Shown piece by piece: positions 10,166-23,400 of a stretch of DNA of 64,000 nucleotides. Each line of letters starts with the position of its first letter. The first letter of the stretch is position 1. The position numbers were made by a program, and so were the translations under genes. This DNA is from Marsupella aquatica (lineage: Eukaryota > Marchantiophyta): assembly GCA_973895155.1 (NCBI GenBank), contig OZ316893.1, positions 14,012,001-14,076,000 on the forward strand, given 5' to 3'. The notes under the pieces are model-generated. The model had not been told where the DNA came from, ran no database searches, and saw only the letters and a list, made by a program, of their open reading frames with translations.

Positions 10166-12895
10166 GCAGGATTGGACTGCCCATTGGAATTCATCGATGT
10201 TTGCAGATTTATTGGGAGCGGCATTTCCTCTCAACGAAAAGGCAAGGATATTAAGCTGCTGAAGACGTTGCGACTAGACAGTCGAAGCCCCCTCAAGACC
10301 AAGGTCAGAACTTCCTCGGTAAGCTGGATAGTCTTCTAGACATCTAACTTGAACTTCAGCCTAATTGTAAAGTCGTTTATTTAATTTGTGCAGGGCTGAT
10401 GAACGGCGTGCTTTGAGCTTGGTTGACTGGTTGTTTTCCTGTCTGCTTTCACAGGATTTGAATTCACTGCAGGGATCCGGGAGGGACTCCATCTATTGGC
10501 CTCGGTATCTCCAAAGAGGCAGACTGGGATTTTGAGGCAGCACGTAAGGTGCATGAGCTTGGAGCTCTTCTTTCATTCAGAGCTAGGTGGAGCTCGATTC
10601 ATATACACTTGCTTTCCTCGCATTAACTTCAGCTCTGGGCCGACGAGGGTCGACGATAGCCCCACAATCTCACACCATAGCGCACGATGGGGCTGTAGAA
10701 AGAGAGCTCCAAGTCTGCGATGCGCATCGCATGGGCGACGGGATTTTGGGGAGGAGGATTAAATTGGATCTTGGATTAAACAATTTCCTTGAAATTGAAC
10801 AGGGAGGAGGGTAGTGATGTGACGATCACTACGCGATCAATTTCACTCTCTTCATGGCCGCGGTGGTCGTTGGAATGCTCAATTTTAGGGTCCTCAAATC
10901 CTCGATTTTAGGGTCCTCAAATCCTCGATAGTGGTTGCTAACTCGGTGGATGCTTGGCAGCATACCGCAGTGAGTCCCCAATGAAGCCTTTAATGCCCGT
11001 GTTGGCATCGAGTGATCGAGGGAGTTGTGGGACCATCGACGAAGAGTTGGAAAAGGAGTTGGGAAAGGTGAGTGCCCTCTATATGAATGTTACCGGGTGA
11101 TCTGAGTTTGTTCAAAGTTGCTTTCCACTCTGTCAAAGCAAAAAGGAGTCACAGCTCTTGCTTGAATTGAATTGAGCATCTTGATTTCCTGCTGTCTGCA
11201 CAACAATCTCTCTCGCTGAGTTTCCCTCGCCTCCTGCTTCAGCTGTTGTCCATAAAGAGATCTGTTTATCGAGCTCTTGACTTGCATCGGGAGCATTCAA
11301 CATTTCTATGAGCTCTTAATTTGCTAGCTCGCAGTTAGTTAGCAAGTGTTGATATCGGGGACATTGTGACAACCACCGAAAGGCTAATTGGTTTTAATCG
11401 TAGTTGCTCGCTTTGGTTCTGGACTCAAGGAGGTGAAGGCCGCGTGTTCAAGGGAGTTAGAACTGAGGAGAGGCTGGGCTCGGCTAGAAGTCGAGATTGC
11501 AGAGGCGGAGGATTGTTTAGGCTGGCAGTAAGGGTTGGTAGTAAGGTCGGGAGTAAGTTGATCTGAGTTTGTACTGAGTCTCTTTCCACTCCTGCCAACA
11601 CAGAAAAGAGTCATGCAGCTCTTGCTTGAATTGGTTTGAATCGGTCCTTTCGAGGTAATTGCCCTACATTGATCACGTTCATTGCAAACTATTGACGATG
11701 GACTCTTCAATTTACGATCTGTTGTAGGGATCCGAGAGGGACTCAGGAAGATTTGCTACAGGGGTCCGGGAGGGACTCGAGATGGTACCGAGACGGCTCC
11801 AACTGCCATGATTGAGCCTGGCTGGGATTTGTTATAAGGCATTGGAGTTCTACAAACCCCAGACTGCAAGCATTCAAGTAGGTAGAGGGCGGGTAACAGG
11901 CAAGGCCCCGTAGTTGGGATTGAAGGTAACTCCCTTCTTCGCCATCAGTACCATTTGTTCTTAAATAATGTTTTCGATACAAAAGAAGAAATCAGGATTT
12001 ATGGGCCCACGGTTGGCCGCGGTGTTCGATCACTTGAGCAGTAGTGCACACTCATTTTGACTATTGTTTACTGCGGCCGACTATTGTTTATCCAGCAAGC
12101 AAGACGAGCATCAGTTGAGGCGAGAGTGAGAGAGTGAGATAGTGACCTACAGATGATAGAGGCGCAATTCATCATTTCAACGCAAGGGAAGAGTGAGTGA
12201 CAGATGATACAACAGTTGGTCGGTGCAAGAAATCGCCGACAGATTGAGATTTTACAACATCGACAAGCAAATGGAAGAGAAGGCAAGGGAACGCAAGGCA
12301 ACGCGGGAGAGGGAGGGAACGGCGTCCACTCCCGCGTGCGCACCTCTGACCAGGGCAGAGGACGAGAGAAATAGAGACCGGAGAGAGCTCTGAGAGACAC
12401 AGAGGAATTCCTGTCTATGCACTGAGTCTATGGGGAAAAGTTTTGCGAGATGCTGCAGCCAGCTTTTTTTCTCTTCTCCAGAACCGTTGAAGGAGTCCCT
12501 GCATTTTAAGTCCAAGATCGAGGAGGTTGGTGCGTGGGTTCATAGTGCTGGAGCTAATGGGTGTCACTTTGTCTAGGAGAAAGGAGGTTGGTCCTGCCGT
12601 TCATGGTCGGGAGATAGCATAAATATCTGGTGAACTCTGGGAAGCAAGCTGGTACTAGCTCAATGGACTTTTGGTCGTTGCAGAGACACTGGCATCGGTG
12701 GTTGCAGCAATAGTAGAGTAAACAACACATTTAGAGGGCAGGCAGAAGAGTAGTCAATGACAAGAGAGCAGTGAGATAAGCAATTTCGCTCCAGCCTTTT
12801 CTTTCATCCCTTTCACCAAGACAAAGTGAGATATGATGGTGAAGTGACCATCATAGCATATCGAATTAGTGATAGAGTTTAGATTGCTAAAACTA

Positions 12896-13012
12896 CCTAT
12901 TTTGGTCCAAGATAGAGGCATCCAAGATAGAGGCATCTCAGATAAATGTTGGTCCGAGATAGAGGTGTTTGAGATAGAAAATAGATAGAGGCATCTGAGA
13001 TAGAAAATAGTT
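12896..13012. repeat. GATAGAGGCATC minisatellite
   Basis: Five to six imperfect copies of a 16-20 bp unit around GAGATAGAGGCATC, irregularly spaced, just upstream of the Helitron gene. It may belong to the Helitron's 5' end, but the element's boundary could not be fixed. Confidence 0.7.
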
Positions 13013-13427
13013 GAGTCATGCAAAACAGGGCTTTGTATGTGATGGTTGATCACAATCATTTTTATGAATAAATTTGAGCAATCATTTATACTTGATACAT
13101 TTTCTTATCCTTTATTTGTTCTCCTCTATTTTGTAGATATAAATGATCTAGATGTGTACAACAATGGCAAACCAAAGGGTTTTGAATGATATTACTAATT
13201 TGTCAACCACAGTTCGACAAGTCATTTCTTCTCCAAGGTATTAATGTAGATATTACTAATTTCATTCCTATCCTCTTCTCTATATTATAAGCAAAATGCA
13301 TATAATTCAATTTTGTTTGCTATTGAAAAATGGATCATATATATCTAATTTTGACTTTTTATTTTATTTTAGGCATGTTGATTCTACCCTTATCATAAAT
13401 GAAAGGGAAACTATTAGTATCAATGAG

Positions 13428-13470
13428 CCAAGACGAGAAGAATGTCTTCCAAGACGAGAAGAATGTCTTC
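13428..13470. repeat. 21-bp in-frame tandem duplication in RepHel
   Basis: CCAAGACGAGAAGAATGTCTT occurs twice in a row, giving PRREECL twice in the N-terminal region of RepHel. Frame is kept. Confidence 0.9.
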
Positions 13471-14915
13471 CGATTGCAAAAGTAGACCTCTCATATGAAG
13501 TTGAAGAGCCATATGAATTTGAGGGACCAGCACGAGCGTCATTGAGAGTTGGCGAGACTGTTGACACTGTGAGAAAGGCAAATAAAGCCAAATATATGCG
13601 AGAATGGCGTGCACGGCAACGAGCCAAAAGATTAGACGCACAAGTAGAAGGAGAAGTTGTTGAGGTTACCATGCCAGACAAAGTAGCTAAACGGGCTAGA
13701 CAACAAGAGGATCGACGCGCAATTGAAAAAGCAACAAGGAACATTCATGTTGTTGCAGAGGACTCAGAAATGCTTCATATCAGGTATTAATTTTTGTTTT
13801 ACAAATTTTAAGAATTGTGTTTGTATCCAGGCTACATTTCTATCGAGATTTATTTCAATCTTAATTATATTTTTTATAGGGAACTACCACCTATTGTTGG
13901 AGATGCACAATTACCTCCACAACTTTTGGAATCAAATTTAGCATTGGTGCCCAAGTAAGTTTTACTTTCTAAAAGATCTTGATACTGTTTTTTGCAAACA
14001 ATTCTAAAAAAAGCCTTATATTTGATTTTTATGCTCAAATACTCAAGTCACTAGGAATTTATTGTTTTTTCCATGGAAGATTACAACTTATTGTGATATA
14101 ATTTCATTGAGTTACATGTTTGTTACTACACAGGGACCCAGTTGTTGTTGACAATGTTCGAGAACCTCCACAACTTCCTTCTTCAAATCAATGTTTAACA
14201 TCGATTGTAAATGGTCCATCTCCAACGTAAGTTCCAAGATATTATCATTTTGGGGGATTTCATAGTGCAACCATTTTTGAAATATGACTGTGAATGATTG
14301 ATATTTATTACAGGTTACCCATGCCTCTCATTCGAAGAAGCCTTCGAGATGAACAAATGCTCGCTAGAGCCGAGGGGCAAAGAAACAGACATGCAAGGAT
14401 AATTAATGAGCCTGAATTTGGGCCTCTTATGACACGACATGGGTCTACCTCTAGGTATGAAGCAAAATTATTTTCTTCTCATAAACCATGAATAAAATTT
14501 AATTCTACTTTGAAATGTAAATAATATTTTATGTTGTTTATTGTTCTCCACTAGGGAACCGTCTCACAATGAAGATGATATAGTGCCTCCACAAATTACG
14601 ATCAACCCACCACGCCATCGCACAAGTCGTGTTCCACATCTGCCAACTATGTATGTTGAGAACTCTTGAATTTTACAGTTCAAACTTCTACTTTGTTAAA
14701 GTTTATTGTTGGACTGTTTATTGGATCTAATAGTTTATTATTTAGAGGATTTGACAGGATTTTGAGTGATTGGTTATTTAAAAGAAACGGGAGATAACAT
14801 TGGGCTTATCATTGGTTTTGATTGGTTTTTCAGCAACCTAGCACGTCGCCGCATATTTGATGAGTATCATGTGTTTCACTTGAAACTACGAGGTCAAACA
14901 AATCAAGAGAGTGGT

Positions 14916-16052
14916 TGTGACACCTGAATTTTTCGCAAAATCAATGGAAGATGGAAATAAGATGCAAAGTTCACGAATTAATTGCATTTTGGTACCCAAA
15001 TGCTCAACTTTACCTTGCTGACAATACTTATGAAGGACGCTTCTGAGAGGTGTCCCATGGAGACCAAACTTATGAAGGACGATACTCGGCGGAAGTTCGA
15101 AGACAGATTTTTGTTACCCATTTACCCTAGTTATTTAGTGATCTTTTTCTACCTTAGTTTAGTACTCAATTTTTATTACTTTTTTTCTAAGTTTTGAAAA
15201 GGCATGACTTTTCATTTCCCCTTTTTATGCTCCACTTAGACCTATAAGATTATTGTTTTCCTTTTTGTTTTTCAGTGAAGCTTGTATTCAGTATTGCAAA
15301 CTTTTGCAAGTTTCCCTCCTTCCTTTGTAATCATTGCTTTCGAGAATGATTTATGAATGAAGTAAAACACTTCCTTTGTGATGTAATAAATTTATTTCAG
15401 ACGATTCCAGTTGGTGCCTGAGTGTTTCATTACAAATTTCCAAGATCATATGAATTCAAATTAGGATTAATTGCTTGTGGGTCAAGAATCGCTAAGGATT
15501 CAATGATAAATGTGGATAAAAAGGAGCAAGATTCTGATTTCAGAATAGTTAGTACCGTTACCCTTACTTTGGCATACCCACTAGTGATAGATCGGAGTTG
15601 CGTATCGCCGAAGTTCTATCCATGTTGACGGCATTTTAGTGAGTATCATTGTATCGGTCACAAAAAAGCTACTTTGGTGTTGGTGAGCATTTATCCTTTC
15701 TGTTTATATTTTCATGGTGATGGAGAAGAGCAATTGAGGCGAGATTTGTTGCAATCTTGTTAACACAATAAGACCAGAATCCTTTTTGAAGGAGTGGCAG
15801 TGGAGATTCAATCCATTGGACCTTGGTTCTAAAAGCTTTTCCATAATCCATGACTTGGGAATTAATCTTTTCTGTTCATTTTGTTAGTTTATCCATTTGT
15901 TTCTCTTTTGTTTGAAGATTTGGTTGAGTGATACTCTTAAGTCTTCAAAACAGTTACAATCATTCAATCCATTCCTATTTTGTTCTTAAAGGGATCGAAA
16001 CCTTGGTCTTTAAGTGAAAAGTGTCACTTTTGATTCTTTCGGCTATACCACA
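14916..16052. mobile_element. solo LTR inserted in the Helitron gene
   Basis: The RepHel frame breaks just after ...NQESG at 14915 and resumes with HHYLGRMNVVCP at 16058. The intervening 1137 bp begins TGTGACACC and ends ATACCACA (TG...CA) and is flanked by GTGGT (14911-14915) and ATGGT (16053-16057), a 5-bp target duplication with one mismatch. No internal coding region is present, so it is best read as a gypsy-type solo LTR left by LTR-LTR recombination. Removing it restores the expected Helitron reading frame. LTR family is inference. Confidence 0.7.
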
Positions 16053-19000
16053 ATGGTCACCATTACCTTGGACGCATGAATGTGGTGTGCCCATCATGTA
16101 AAACCTTGCACTGGACAGCAGAGAAGGTGAGTTCTACAAATTTTAAGGACTCTCCATTTGGCAAGTGTTGTAGTCATGGTAGGGTGGATTTACCACCATT
16201 GCGATCTCTTCCTCCATTATTGGCAACATTGGTCTCAAGTGAGGGACCAACAAGTAAGAAGTTTTTGAGTCATATTCGAGCTTATAACTCAGCACTTCAG
16301 CTTGCATCCACCGGTGCTAACATGTCCGGAGAAGTACATGGCGGCATAAAACATCTTTGCATTCAAGGTGGGATCTATCATTCTATTGGCCCTCTTTATC
16401 CTGAGGTAGGACAACCCCCAAATTTGCTCAACTTTACATTTATGACACTGAGCACGAGATAGAAAATAGAGGCAGGGTAATTACTGATGGTATTGAGATT
16501 GAGACCTTGAGAGGATTACAAAATCTTATGCATGAGCATAATGCATATGTGCGATCTTTTCAAGCTATAGCATGTGAAGTTGGTAGTCAAAATGTGCGCA
16601 TAGTATTGAAAGCTAGCGAAAGAGGTCTTGATGCTAGACGTTATAACTTGCCAATAGCATCGGAGGTCGTAGCCATTATTCTTGGAGATGGAAGTGAGGA
16701 GGTTGGTCCACGTGATATCATTGTATACTTGCATGGAGGAGGGGTACGTCGTATATCTGATCTCAATCAGGCATATATTCCTTTGCATTTTGTTTTGCTA
16801 TTTCCATATGGTGAGGCAGGATGGCATATAGGCATTCGAAAACGGAATTCTTCTATATTAGAAGAGACTATTGCTATGGAAAGTGAAGAGGGTGTGGTGG
16901 AGAATATTATTCACGAGAGGGTCTATGACAATGTCATGGATAATGATGCACATGCAGATACAAGGACAAAAAATGTTACCCCTTTGGAGTTTGCCTCATT
17001 TAGGCTTCATACACGACAAGATAATCCTATAGAGTGCATGGATGGTAGTAGGCTGACACGTTTTGATAGGCTTTACCAGGAGTACATGATGGATGTTTAT
17101 GTCACTATTGAGAGCCAGAGGTTGACCTATATACGTACCCATCAACCTCAGTTAAGAGCGCATCTATATCAGGGGGTTCAAGATGCCATGACAAGACATG
17201 ATCATGCAGCAGACATTGGAAGACGCATCATATTACCTTCGAGCTTTATAGGAGGTCCACGTCATATGCACCAATTATTTTAGGATGCCATGGCTATTGT
17301 TAGGCATTTTGGCAAGCCTGATTAATTTTTGACAATGACATGCAATCCTACATGGAAGGAGATCATGGATGAGCTGGTATGTAGCAACCAAAAAGCAGCT
17401 AATCGTTCTTACTTGATTGCTTGGGTGTTTGAACAAAAGAAGAAGACATTATTAGATCTGCTAAAAAATCAAAAGATTTTGGGTAATTGTGTGGCAAAGA
17501 TACATACTATAGAATTTCAAAAAATAGGTTTGCCACACATTCATCTTTTGATGTGCATGAGTTATGAGGACAAACCACAAAATGCTACCCAAATTGATGA
17601 TGTTATTCCGGCGGAGATACCAGATCCTATTTTGCATCCAAGTCTTTATCAAACTGTGGTTACCTGCATGATGCATGGACCATCTGGTGCCCAAATGAGA
17701 AATGCTCCATGCATGAAAAATGGAGTGTGCTCAAAAGGTTTTCCAAAACCTTTTGCCTCCCACACCACATTCAACGAGGATGGATACCCGACATATCACA
17801 GGTGCGTTGATTTCAATTACTTATATACCATGCTTTCATGTACTTATATTATATTTATATGTGTATATAATTATATTTACCTTTGATATTTTTCTTGCTT
17901 TAAACACTGCAGACGAGAGGATGGTCGTACGGTGAAGAAGAAAAACTATTTCTTGGACAATCGTTGGGTGGTGCCGTACAATAAATTACTATGCACACTT
18001 TTTGATTGTCACATAAATCTTGAAGTTACAAGTGGCATTGCTGCTGTGAAGTATATTTATAAATATGTGTACAAGGGACCCGACGCAATTTTGGTCCGAT
18101 TGTCATGAGCTAGTGGCACAATTGAGACGGGGGCACCAGTAGATGAGGTCTCAGAATATCGAGATGCACGGTATTTATTTCATTTCATATTTCTATTCTA
18201 TTTTTTACTAATTCATTAATCAATTTCAAGTTTTGCAATAATGTGAATTTCAAGTTTTGCAATAATGTGAATTGACTTAAGAGTTTTTGTACAACTGTTA
18301 TTTGATTCTATTTGAAGATTTTGCAAATCATACTAATATTTCTGTTTGTAGATACATCTCATTTGTTGAAGCATGTTGGCGCATTTTCAAGTTTTGTTTG
18401 CATTTGGAAGAGCCAAGTATTGTTCGATTAACTGTTCATCTTGAGAATGAGCAAAGTATTGTTTTTAGTGAGAACGTAACAACCGAGGAGATTTTACAAT
18501 GGAGGGTGGCAACCACATTGACAGAATGGTTTGCAACGAATGTTAGTGATCCTGGGGCACGACAATATAAATACCATGAGTTTTCACTTCATTACAGTTG
18601 GAACAAGAACCAAAAAAAATGGATTCTCCGTAAGAAAAAGATTAAAGGCTGCGGATATCCCATTGGCCGTTTATATTTGACTCATCCAGGTATTCTTTTT
18701 ATCTTGACTTAATTATACTCAAATAATTGAATTTATTATTATTATATTCAAAATATTTATTTTAATGAATTTTTGTTGTGCAGGTGAAAGAGAACGTCAT
18801 TGGATGCGGTTACTTCTTCATCATATTAAAGGGGCTATTGGATATGACAGTTTGAAAACAATTGGTAATGTAACCATGCCCACTTTTAAGGAAGTAGCAA
18901 TTAAGTTGGGACTCTTGGAAGATGATTCAGAGGTTATTGATTGTTTGAGGGAATGTTCAGAGATTCGGACTGGATGTGCAGTCCGTCAATTTTTTGCCAT

Positions 19001-19221
19001 CATTCTTCTCTACAACACACCTGCACGCCCTAAAGAGTTATGGGATCAATTTGTAACATCCATGATAGAGGATCTATTGTATTTGAGACGTCAGGTATTC
19101 TTTTCTACACAAATCCATTTCTTTACTCATGAGGCATAACTTCTAATAAAATGATTTAATGCGCTACATTCATCTTGCAAACTAACATTGGTCAACCACA
19201 TTGTATTTGTAGGAATTTGGA

Positions 19222-19461
19222 ATGTCTGATCTTCCTCAACATGCTGTTATCAATAATGCATTGTTGGAAATTGATCGTTATTTACAAGATCACAACAAAC
19301 AATTGTCCCATTTTTCTGATATGTATCAAGCAAATTTTATTATGTCTGATCTTCCTCAACATGCTGTTATCAATAATGCATTGTTGGAAATTGATCGTTA
19401 TTTACAAGATCACAACAAACGATTGTCCCATTTTTCTGATATGTATCAAGCAAATTTTATT
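19222..19461. repeat. 120-bp in-frame tandem duplication in RepHel
   Basis: Two adjacent 120-bp copies (19222-19341, 19342-19461) starting ATGTCTGATCTTCCTC differ at only one position that I can see (CAA versus CGA). The duplicated 40 residues lie between the Rep and helicase domains, just before the segment that leads to Walker A. Frame is kept through both copies. Confidence 0.92.
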
Positions 19462-21546
19462 TGCAATAAAGACGCTCATTCTCATTTGGAGTTAGAGGAA
19501 CTCTCATATGATCGTGTTGCACTACGTGCATGTGCATTGGAAGGAGAGGAAAAACTAAATGATGGACAAAATTTAATTTGGCAACAAGTGAATGATGTTT
19601 GTGAGACCGTATTGCAAGGTGAATCTCCTCGGGTAAGTATATACATTACCTTTCCATATAGCTTTGCAACATGATTATGAGATGTTTTATTTTGACACTA
19701 TGAATAATTTTCATGTCTAACTCAAGGTTTTTGTTTTATCTAGGAGCATCTATTCTTTATTGATGGACCAGGTGGAACTGGAAAGACATTTTTGTATAAT
19801 CTTCTACTAGCAAGGGTCAGATGTGAGGGGCACATTGCTCTTGCCGTGGCATCATCAAGGATTGCAGCCTTACTATTACAGGGAGGTTGCACGGCACATT
19901 CACGATTCAAGATTCCACTCATTGTTCACGAAAGCTCTACTTGCAAGTAAGAAGTTAAAATTGTGTTTATAGTGAGATTGAGTTCATAAAAAATACTAAT
20001 TTATGAGATATTGAGCTATTGGTTTAGAGACATAGTACAAATGGTATTTTTTCATATTTTTGTGATGATGGTGTGCAGCATAGTAATGGAGAGTGAAGCC
20101 ATACGCTTGATCCGATGCGCATTATTGATCATATGGGATGAAGCACCCATGACTCATAGACATGCCTTTGAGGCTGTTAGCCGGACACTTCAAGATATCA
20201 TGAAGAGTAACTTGTCGTTTGGAGGAAAATTGATGGTCTTTGGTGGTGGTTTTCGCCAAGTGCTTCCTGTAGTTTGGCATGGAGATCAAGCGGCCATCAT
20301 TCGAGCCACCTTCAAAAGATCTTCTATATGGTCAAAGATAAAAGTGATGAGGCTAAGTGAGAACATGAGAATAAAAACACTAGAAGGTATGTTATATTAT
20401 CAAGAATTCTTTTTTTAATTTTAATTTATACTAGGTGTGTTATGATATTTATAGAGTATCATTTTCACTATTTAGTTTATGAAATATTAAAATTTATCTT
20501 AGCACCAACCTTTCCATGTTGGAATAAGTACATATATTTTTCTTTAATATTTGCTTCAAAAAAAACTGACAACCTTTCTGGATTTTCGTATATGTAGGAG
20601 AAGAGGCGCTTGAGCAACAAGGCTTTAGCGATTGGTTATTAGCAATTGGAGAGGGAACTTTGCCAACTGAGTCTGATTTGGGTGATGATGTCATTCGTTT
20701 GCCACATGACCTGATAATGCCAAATGACCATCTTAGTGACCTAATTGTTGAGATCTATGGCTCAGATCCAGTGAACTTCAACAATGCTAACTTTTTAAAA
20801 GATAGAGCTATTTTGACCACCACAAACAAAGATGTGGATAAGGTCAATGAGGAGTGATGTGTGGCTTTCCTGGAGAGGTAAATCCCTTACCACTAGCAAC
20901 TTGAAGAGCCTTCAATTTTATCTTTGAAGGAAAAACATTTCAATGAAAGTTAGTAACTTTCTAATTTTTATCCATGGAGTTTTGCAGGAACATGAGTTTT
21001 TGAGTGCAGATTCAATTCCCAATGAAGCAACTGCCTTCATGTATCCCACAGAATTCCTCAATACATTGTTGCCATCTGGTTTACCTCCACATAAGTTGAC
21101 TTTGAAGATTGGTGCACCCATCATGCTTTTGAGAAACATGAATGGGTCAAGAGGACAAGCTAATGGCACTCGCTTGATAGTTCGTGGTTTTGGGCGTCAT
21201 GTCATAGATGCAGAGATCATCACAGGGAAGAATATCGGAGACCGTGTTTTCATTCCACGCATTCCTCTTATTGCATCTGACTCAGGGTTACCATTTGATC
21301 TTCGTCGATTTCAATTTTCCTATTCGTGCTGCCTTTGGTATGACCATCAATAAGTCTCAAGGTCAAACCTTGGCAAAGATTGGGATATTTCTACCAAACC
21401 CAGTTTTCTCGCATGGTCAATTATATGTGGCATTGTCTAGGGTTGGTGCCCGGACTGGTATTCGCATTATGATAGCACGGAATGCATACCCCAATAAGGA
21501 TGACCTTTACACAAGGAATGTTGTATACCGGGAGATTTTAAGATGA

Positions 21547-22858
21547 TTGTGTGATCATGGGAGGGTGCGTATCCATCAAGCTCTTGGTTACACCGGCACG
21601 AGCCCGTGCATGATAGAACGGCTTCTCTACTCCAAGCTTCAATAATCAATTGTTTCAATATTTGACAGGTAAATATTCCTTCCACATTCATTCAATTCAA
21701 TACTAACTTGACCCTTTTTTTATAGCATGATTGGATCTTCTTAGCACTTGGAATCTTTTTGAAGAGGGTTATATTACTTACTCCACTCTCTTTATATTCC
21801 ATCATTCTAGATGCATTCAATCTATTGCAATTGATTTCCTCCTATGACCGTTCTTTTGGCTTCTTCTTTTGGGTGTTTTTGCAGTTGTAGTTTTGGTTGC
21901 TTGGTTGGTTCCACACTCCAAGCAAATGGAGCACTTCTAGATATTCAAGCAGATGTGTAGTCTACAATGGACTATTTCATGGTGGATGTCATATGACATT
22001 ATTGTTTTATGTCATGTTGACATCTACAAGCCATCTAACATACCTTATGTTCAGATTTTCACCATTTGAATAAAATTTAGGGTTTTCCCCCACTTGAACC
22101 ATTTTACCATCAAGTTTTGAGTCTTGGTGGAAAAATTTCTCAAGTGAGGTTTCCCTTTGCCTTTTGATACACTATTCTTATTATTTTCTCAAATCTATTT
22201 TGTCTCAAGCACTTTTTGGTCCTCATCGCTATTGACGTTCAAAGAACGGGTAGTCGGAGCTAGTCTAGACTCATACACTAACATCCATAAAAAGTCGTTG
22301 GGAATTGACTGTGAGTTGACATGTGGCTATCATGGGTAAGGGGCCTGACAGGAAAATTTAAGTAGACGCCACATGACATTTGGACACATGATTGCCCCAT
22401 TCACGTAAACTAAAGACAGAACAATACAAATTAAGTTGTGATTTCAAAATGGACTATTTATAGGAAAGTGAAAAAAGATTTTAAATCTATTGGGAGTAGA
22501 TCAAGAAATTTTATTTTCTCAATTCTCTCTATGAAATATTTTTTCGAAGTTAGTTTTTTTTTCCAAGTTAGATTAACACTCACTCCCAGATTCTTTTTTG
22601 CAATAACCTTATTGACCAAAGACATAGTGGCCTCAAGAATAAAATGGCCCCAACAACAAAATGATAATTGTTTGTAACAATGAAATAGATCATGTAATGA
22701 CAATTTAAAATATGACAATTATTATATTTTAAATCCCATTATACAAAACTATCCCATCTCAAAGCTTTTGTGCAATTGACAAAAGTGGCAAAGGAAGGAA
22801 CAAACCAGTACCATGGAAGGAGAGAAAGGATTTCTCTATCAGCAGAGGGCGACCACAT
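21547..22858. other. Helitron 3' flank, end not located
   Basis: AT-rich DNA after the RepHel stop, with no recognised gene. It probably contains the Helitron 3' end and then unrelated flank up to the copia B LTR. I found no convincing hairpin followed by CTRR. Confidence 0.35.
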
Positions 22859-23202
22859 TGTTGAGCATAGACGACATTCGCAACGGCAAGCCCATGAACC
22901 ATCCAACGCACAATAGTCGACACAGAGAGATACGTGGTTCACCTCCACATGAGGCTACGTCCACGGGAACACACAAGAGCTTTACTGCACTCTAGGCCGA
23001 CCGGCCATACCAAGCATCCACAGCACAAGCTCTCCCTATCTCTCAACTAGCTCCGTAACAATGAGCCTAAGTTCCACCAGGGTCTGACATCAGCCCTGGC
23101 TATATGCACACCAGCACTACCGCTAACATTAGCTAAGTCCTAACCCGAGTTAGACTAACTGTGGTTAGCTCATGAGTCACAAGACTAGAGCAATATCTAA
23201 CA
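22859..23202 (-). repeat. 3' LTR of copia B (344 bp)
   Basis: TGTTG...TAACA ends on the plus strand (TGTTA...CAACA in element orientation). Nearly identical to 29376-29717, and similar to the R-U5 part of the LTR at 1230. Confidence 0.92.
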
Positions 23203-23213
23203 AACTCCCCCTT
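23203..23213 (-). promoter_or_regulatory. polypurine tract of copia B
   Basis: The minus strand reads AAGGGGGAGTT immediately before the 3' LTR, as expected for the plus-strand DNA primer. Confidence 0.85.
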
Positions 23214-23400
23214 GACTCTTGTCTTGGGGACTGAACTAAATGCTACCATATGGAATCCTCAGCTGGAAGTTCTAGACAATCACCAAACCAGGTCTCCCCC
23301 TAAAAACCACAAGGGTTAACTAAGGGTTAACTAGAACTAAGCCGTAGCCTAATAGGAATGAGTAATCCATATACAAATAGTCACACATAGTTAAATAACT

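Larger units (their letters stand above)
8964..13151. other. 4.2 kb without a recognisable gene
   Basis: P450 3' flank, then repeat-rich DNA. It holds a 23-bp tandem pair (10882-10927, TTTTAGGGTCCTCAAATCCT). A diverged direct repeat at about 11100-11180 and 11560-11645 begins GATCTGAGTTTGT and contains CAGCTCTTGCTTGAATTG. A short motif GGGATCCGGGAGGGACTC recurs near 10472, 11727 and 11761. Open frames on both strands are short and compositionally biased. A non-coding RNA cannot be excluded. Confidence 0.4.
13152..21546 (+). mobile_element. autonomous Helitron, degenerate
   Basis: A rolling-circle transposon identified by its RepHel coding region. The 5' TC end and the 3' hairpin plus CTRR end could not be located, so the limits given are only those of the coding region; the true element is longer. 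It is interrupted by a solo LTR (14916-16052), and the gene carries stops and frameshifts, so this copy should be non-autonomous now. Confidence 0.85.
13152..21546 (+). pseudogene. Helitron RepHel (HUH replicase-helicase), broken
   Basis: RepHel nicks DNA and unwinds it during rolling-circle transposition. Small N-terminal exons start at ATG 13152: 13152-13237, 13373-13783, 13880-13954, 14134-14226, 14314-14454, 14555-14650 and 14834 onward; they splice in frame. Next comes a Cys-rich region (MNVVCPSCKTLHW, 16076), then the HUH motif GLPHIHLL (about 17530) and the two-tyrosine region KYIYKYVYK (about 18049). The PIF1-type helicase follows: Walker A GPGGTGKT (about 19766), IIWDEAPM (20128), motif III GGGFRQVLPV, LSENMR, MTINKSQGQT and YVALSRVG (to about 21450). 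Disruptions: a one-base shift near 16415, stops at 17281, 17323, 18106 and 20856, and a shift near 21320. Motif III has Gly where the family has Asp. Confidence 0.88.

Noticed and set aside
12252-12515. Minus-strand frames at 12.1-12.5 kb
   Set aside because: Serine/cysteine/leucine-rich low-complexity reading of a purine-rich strand, no motif.
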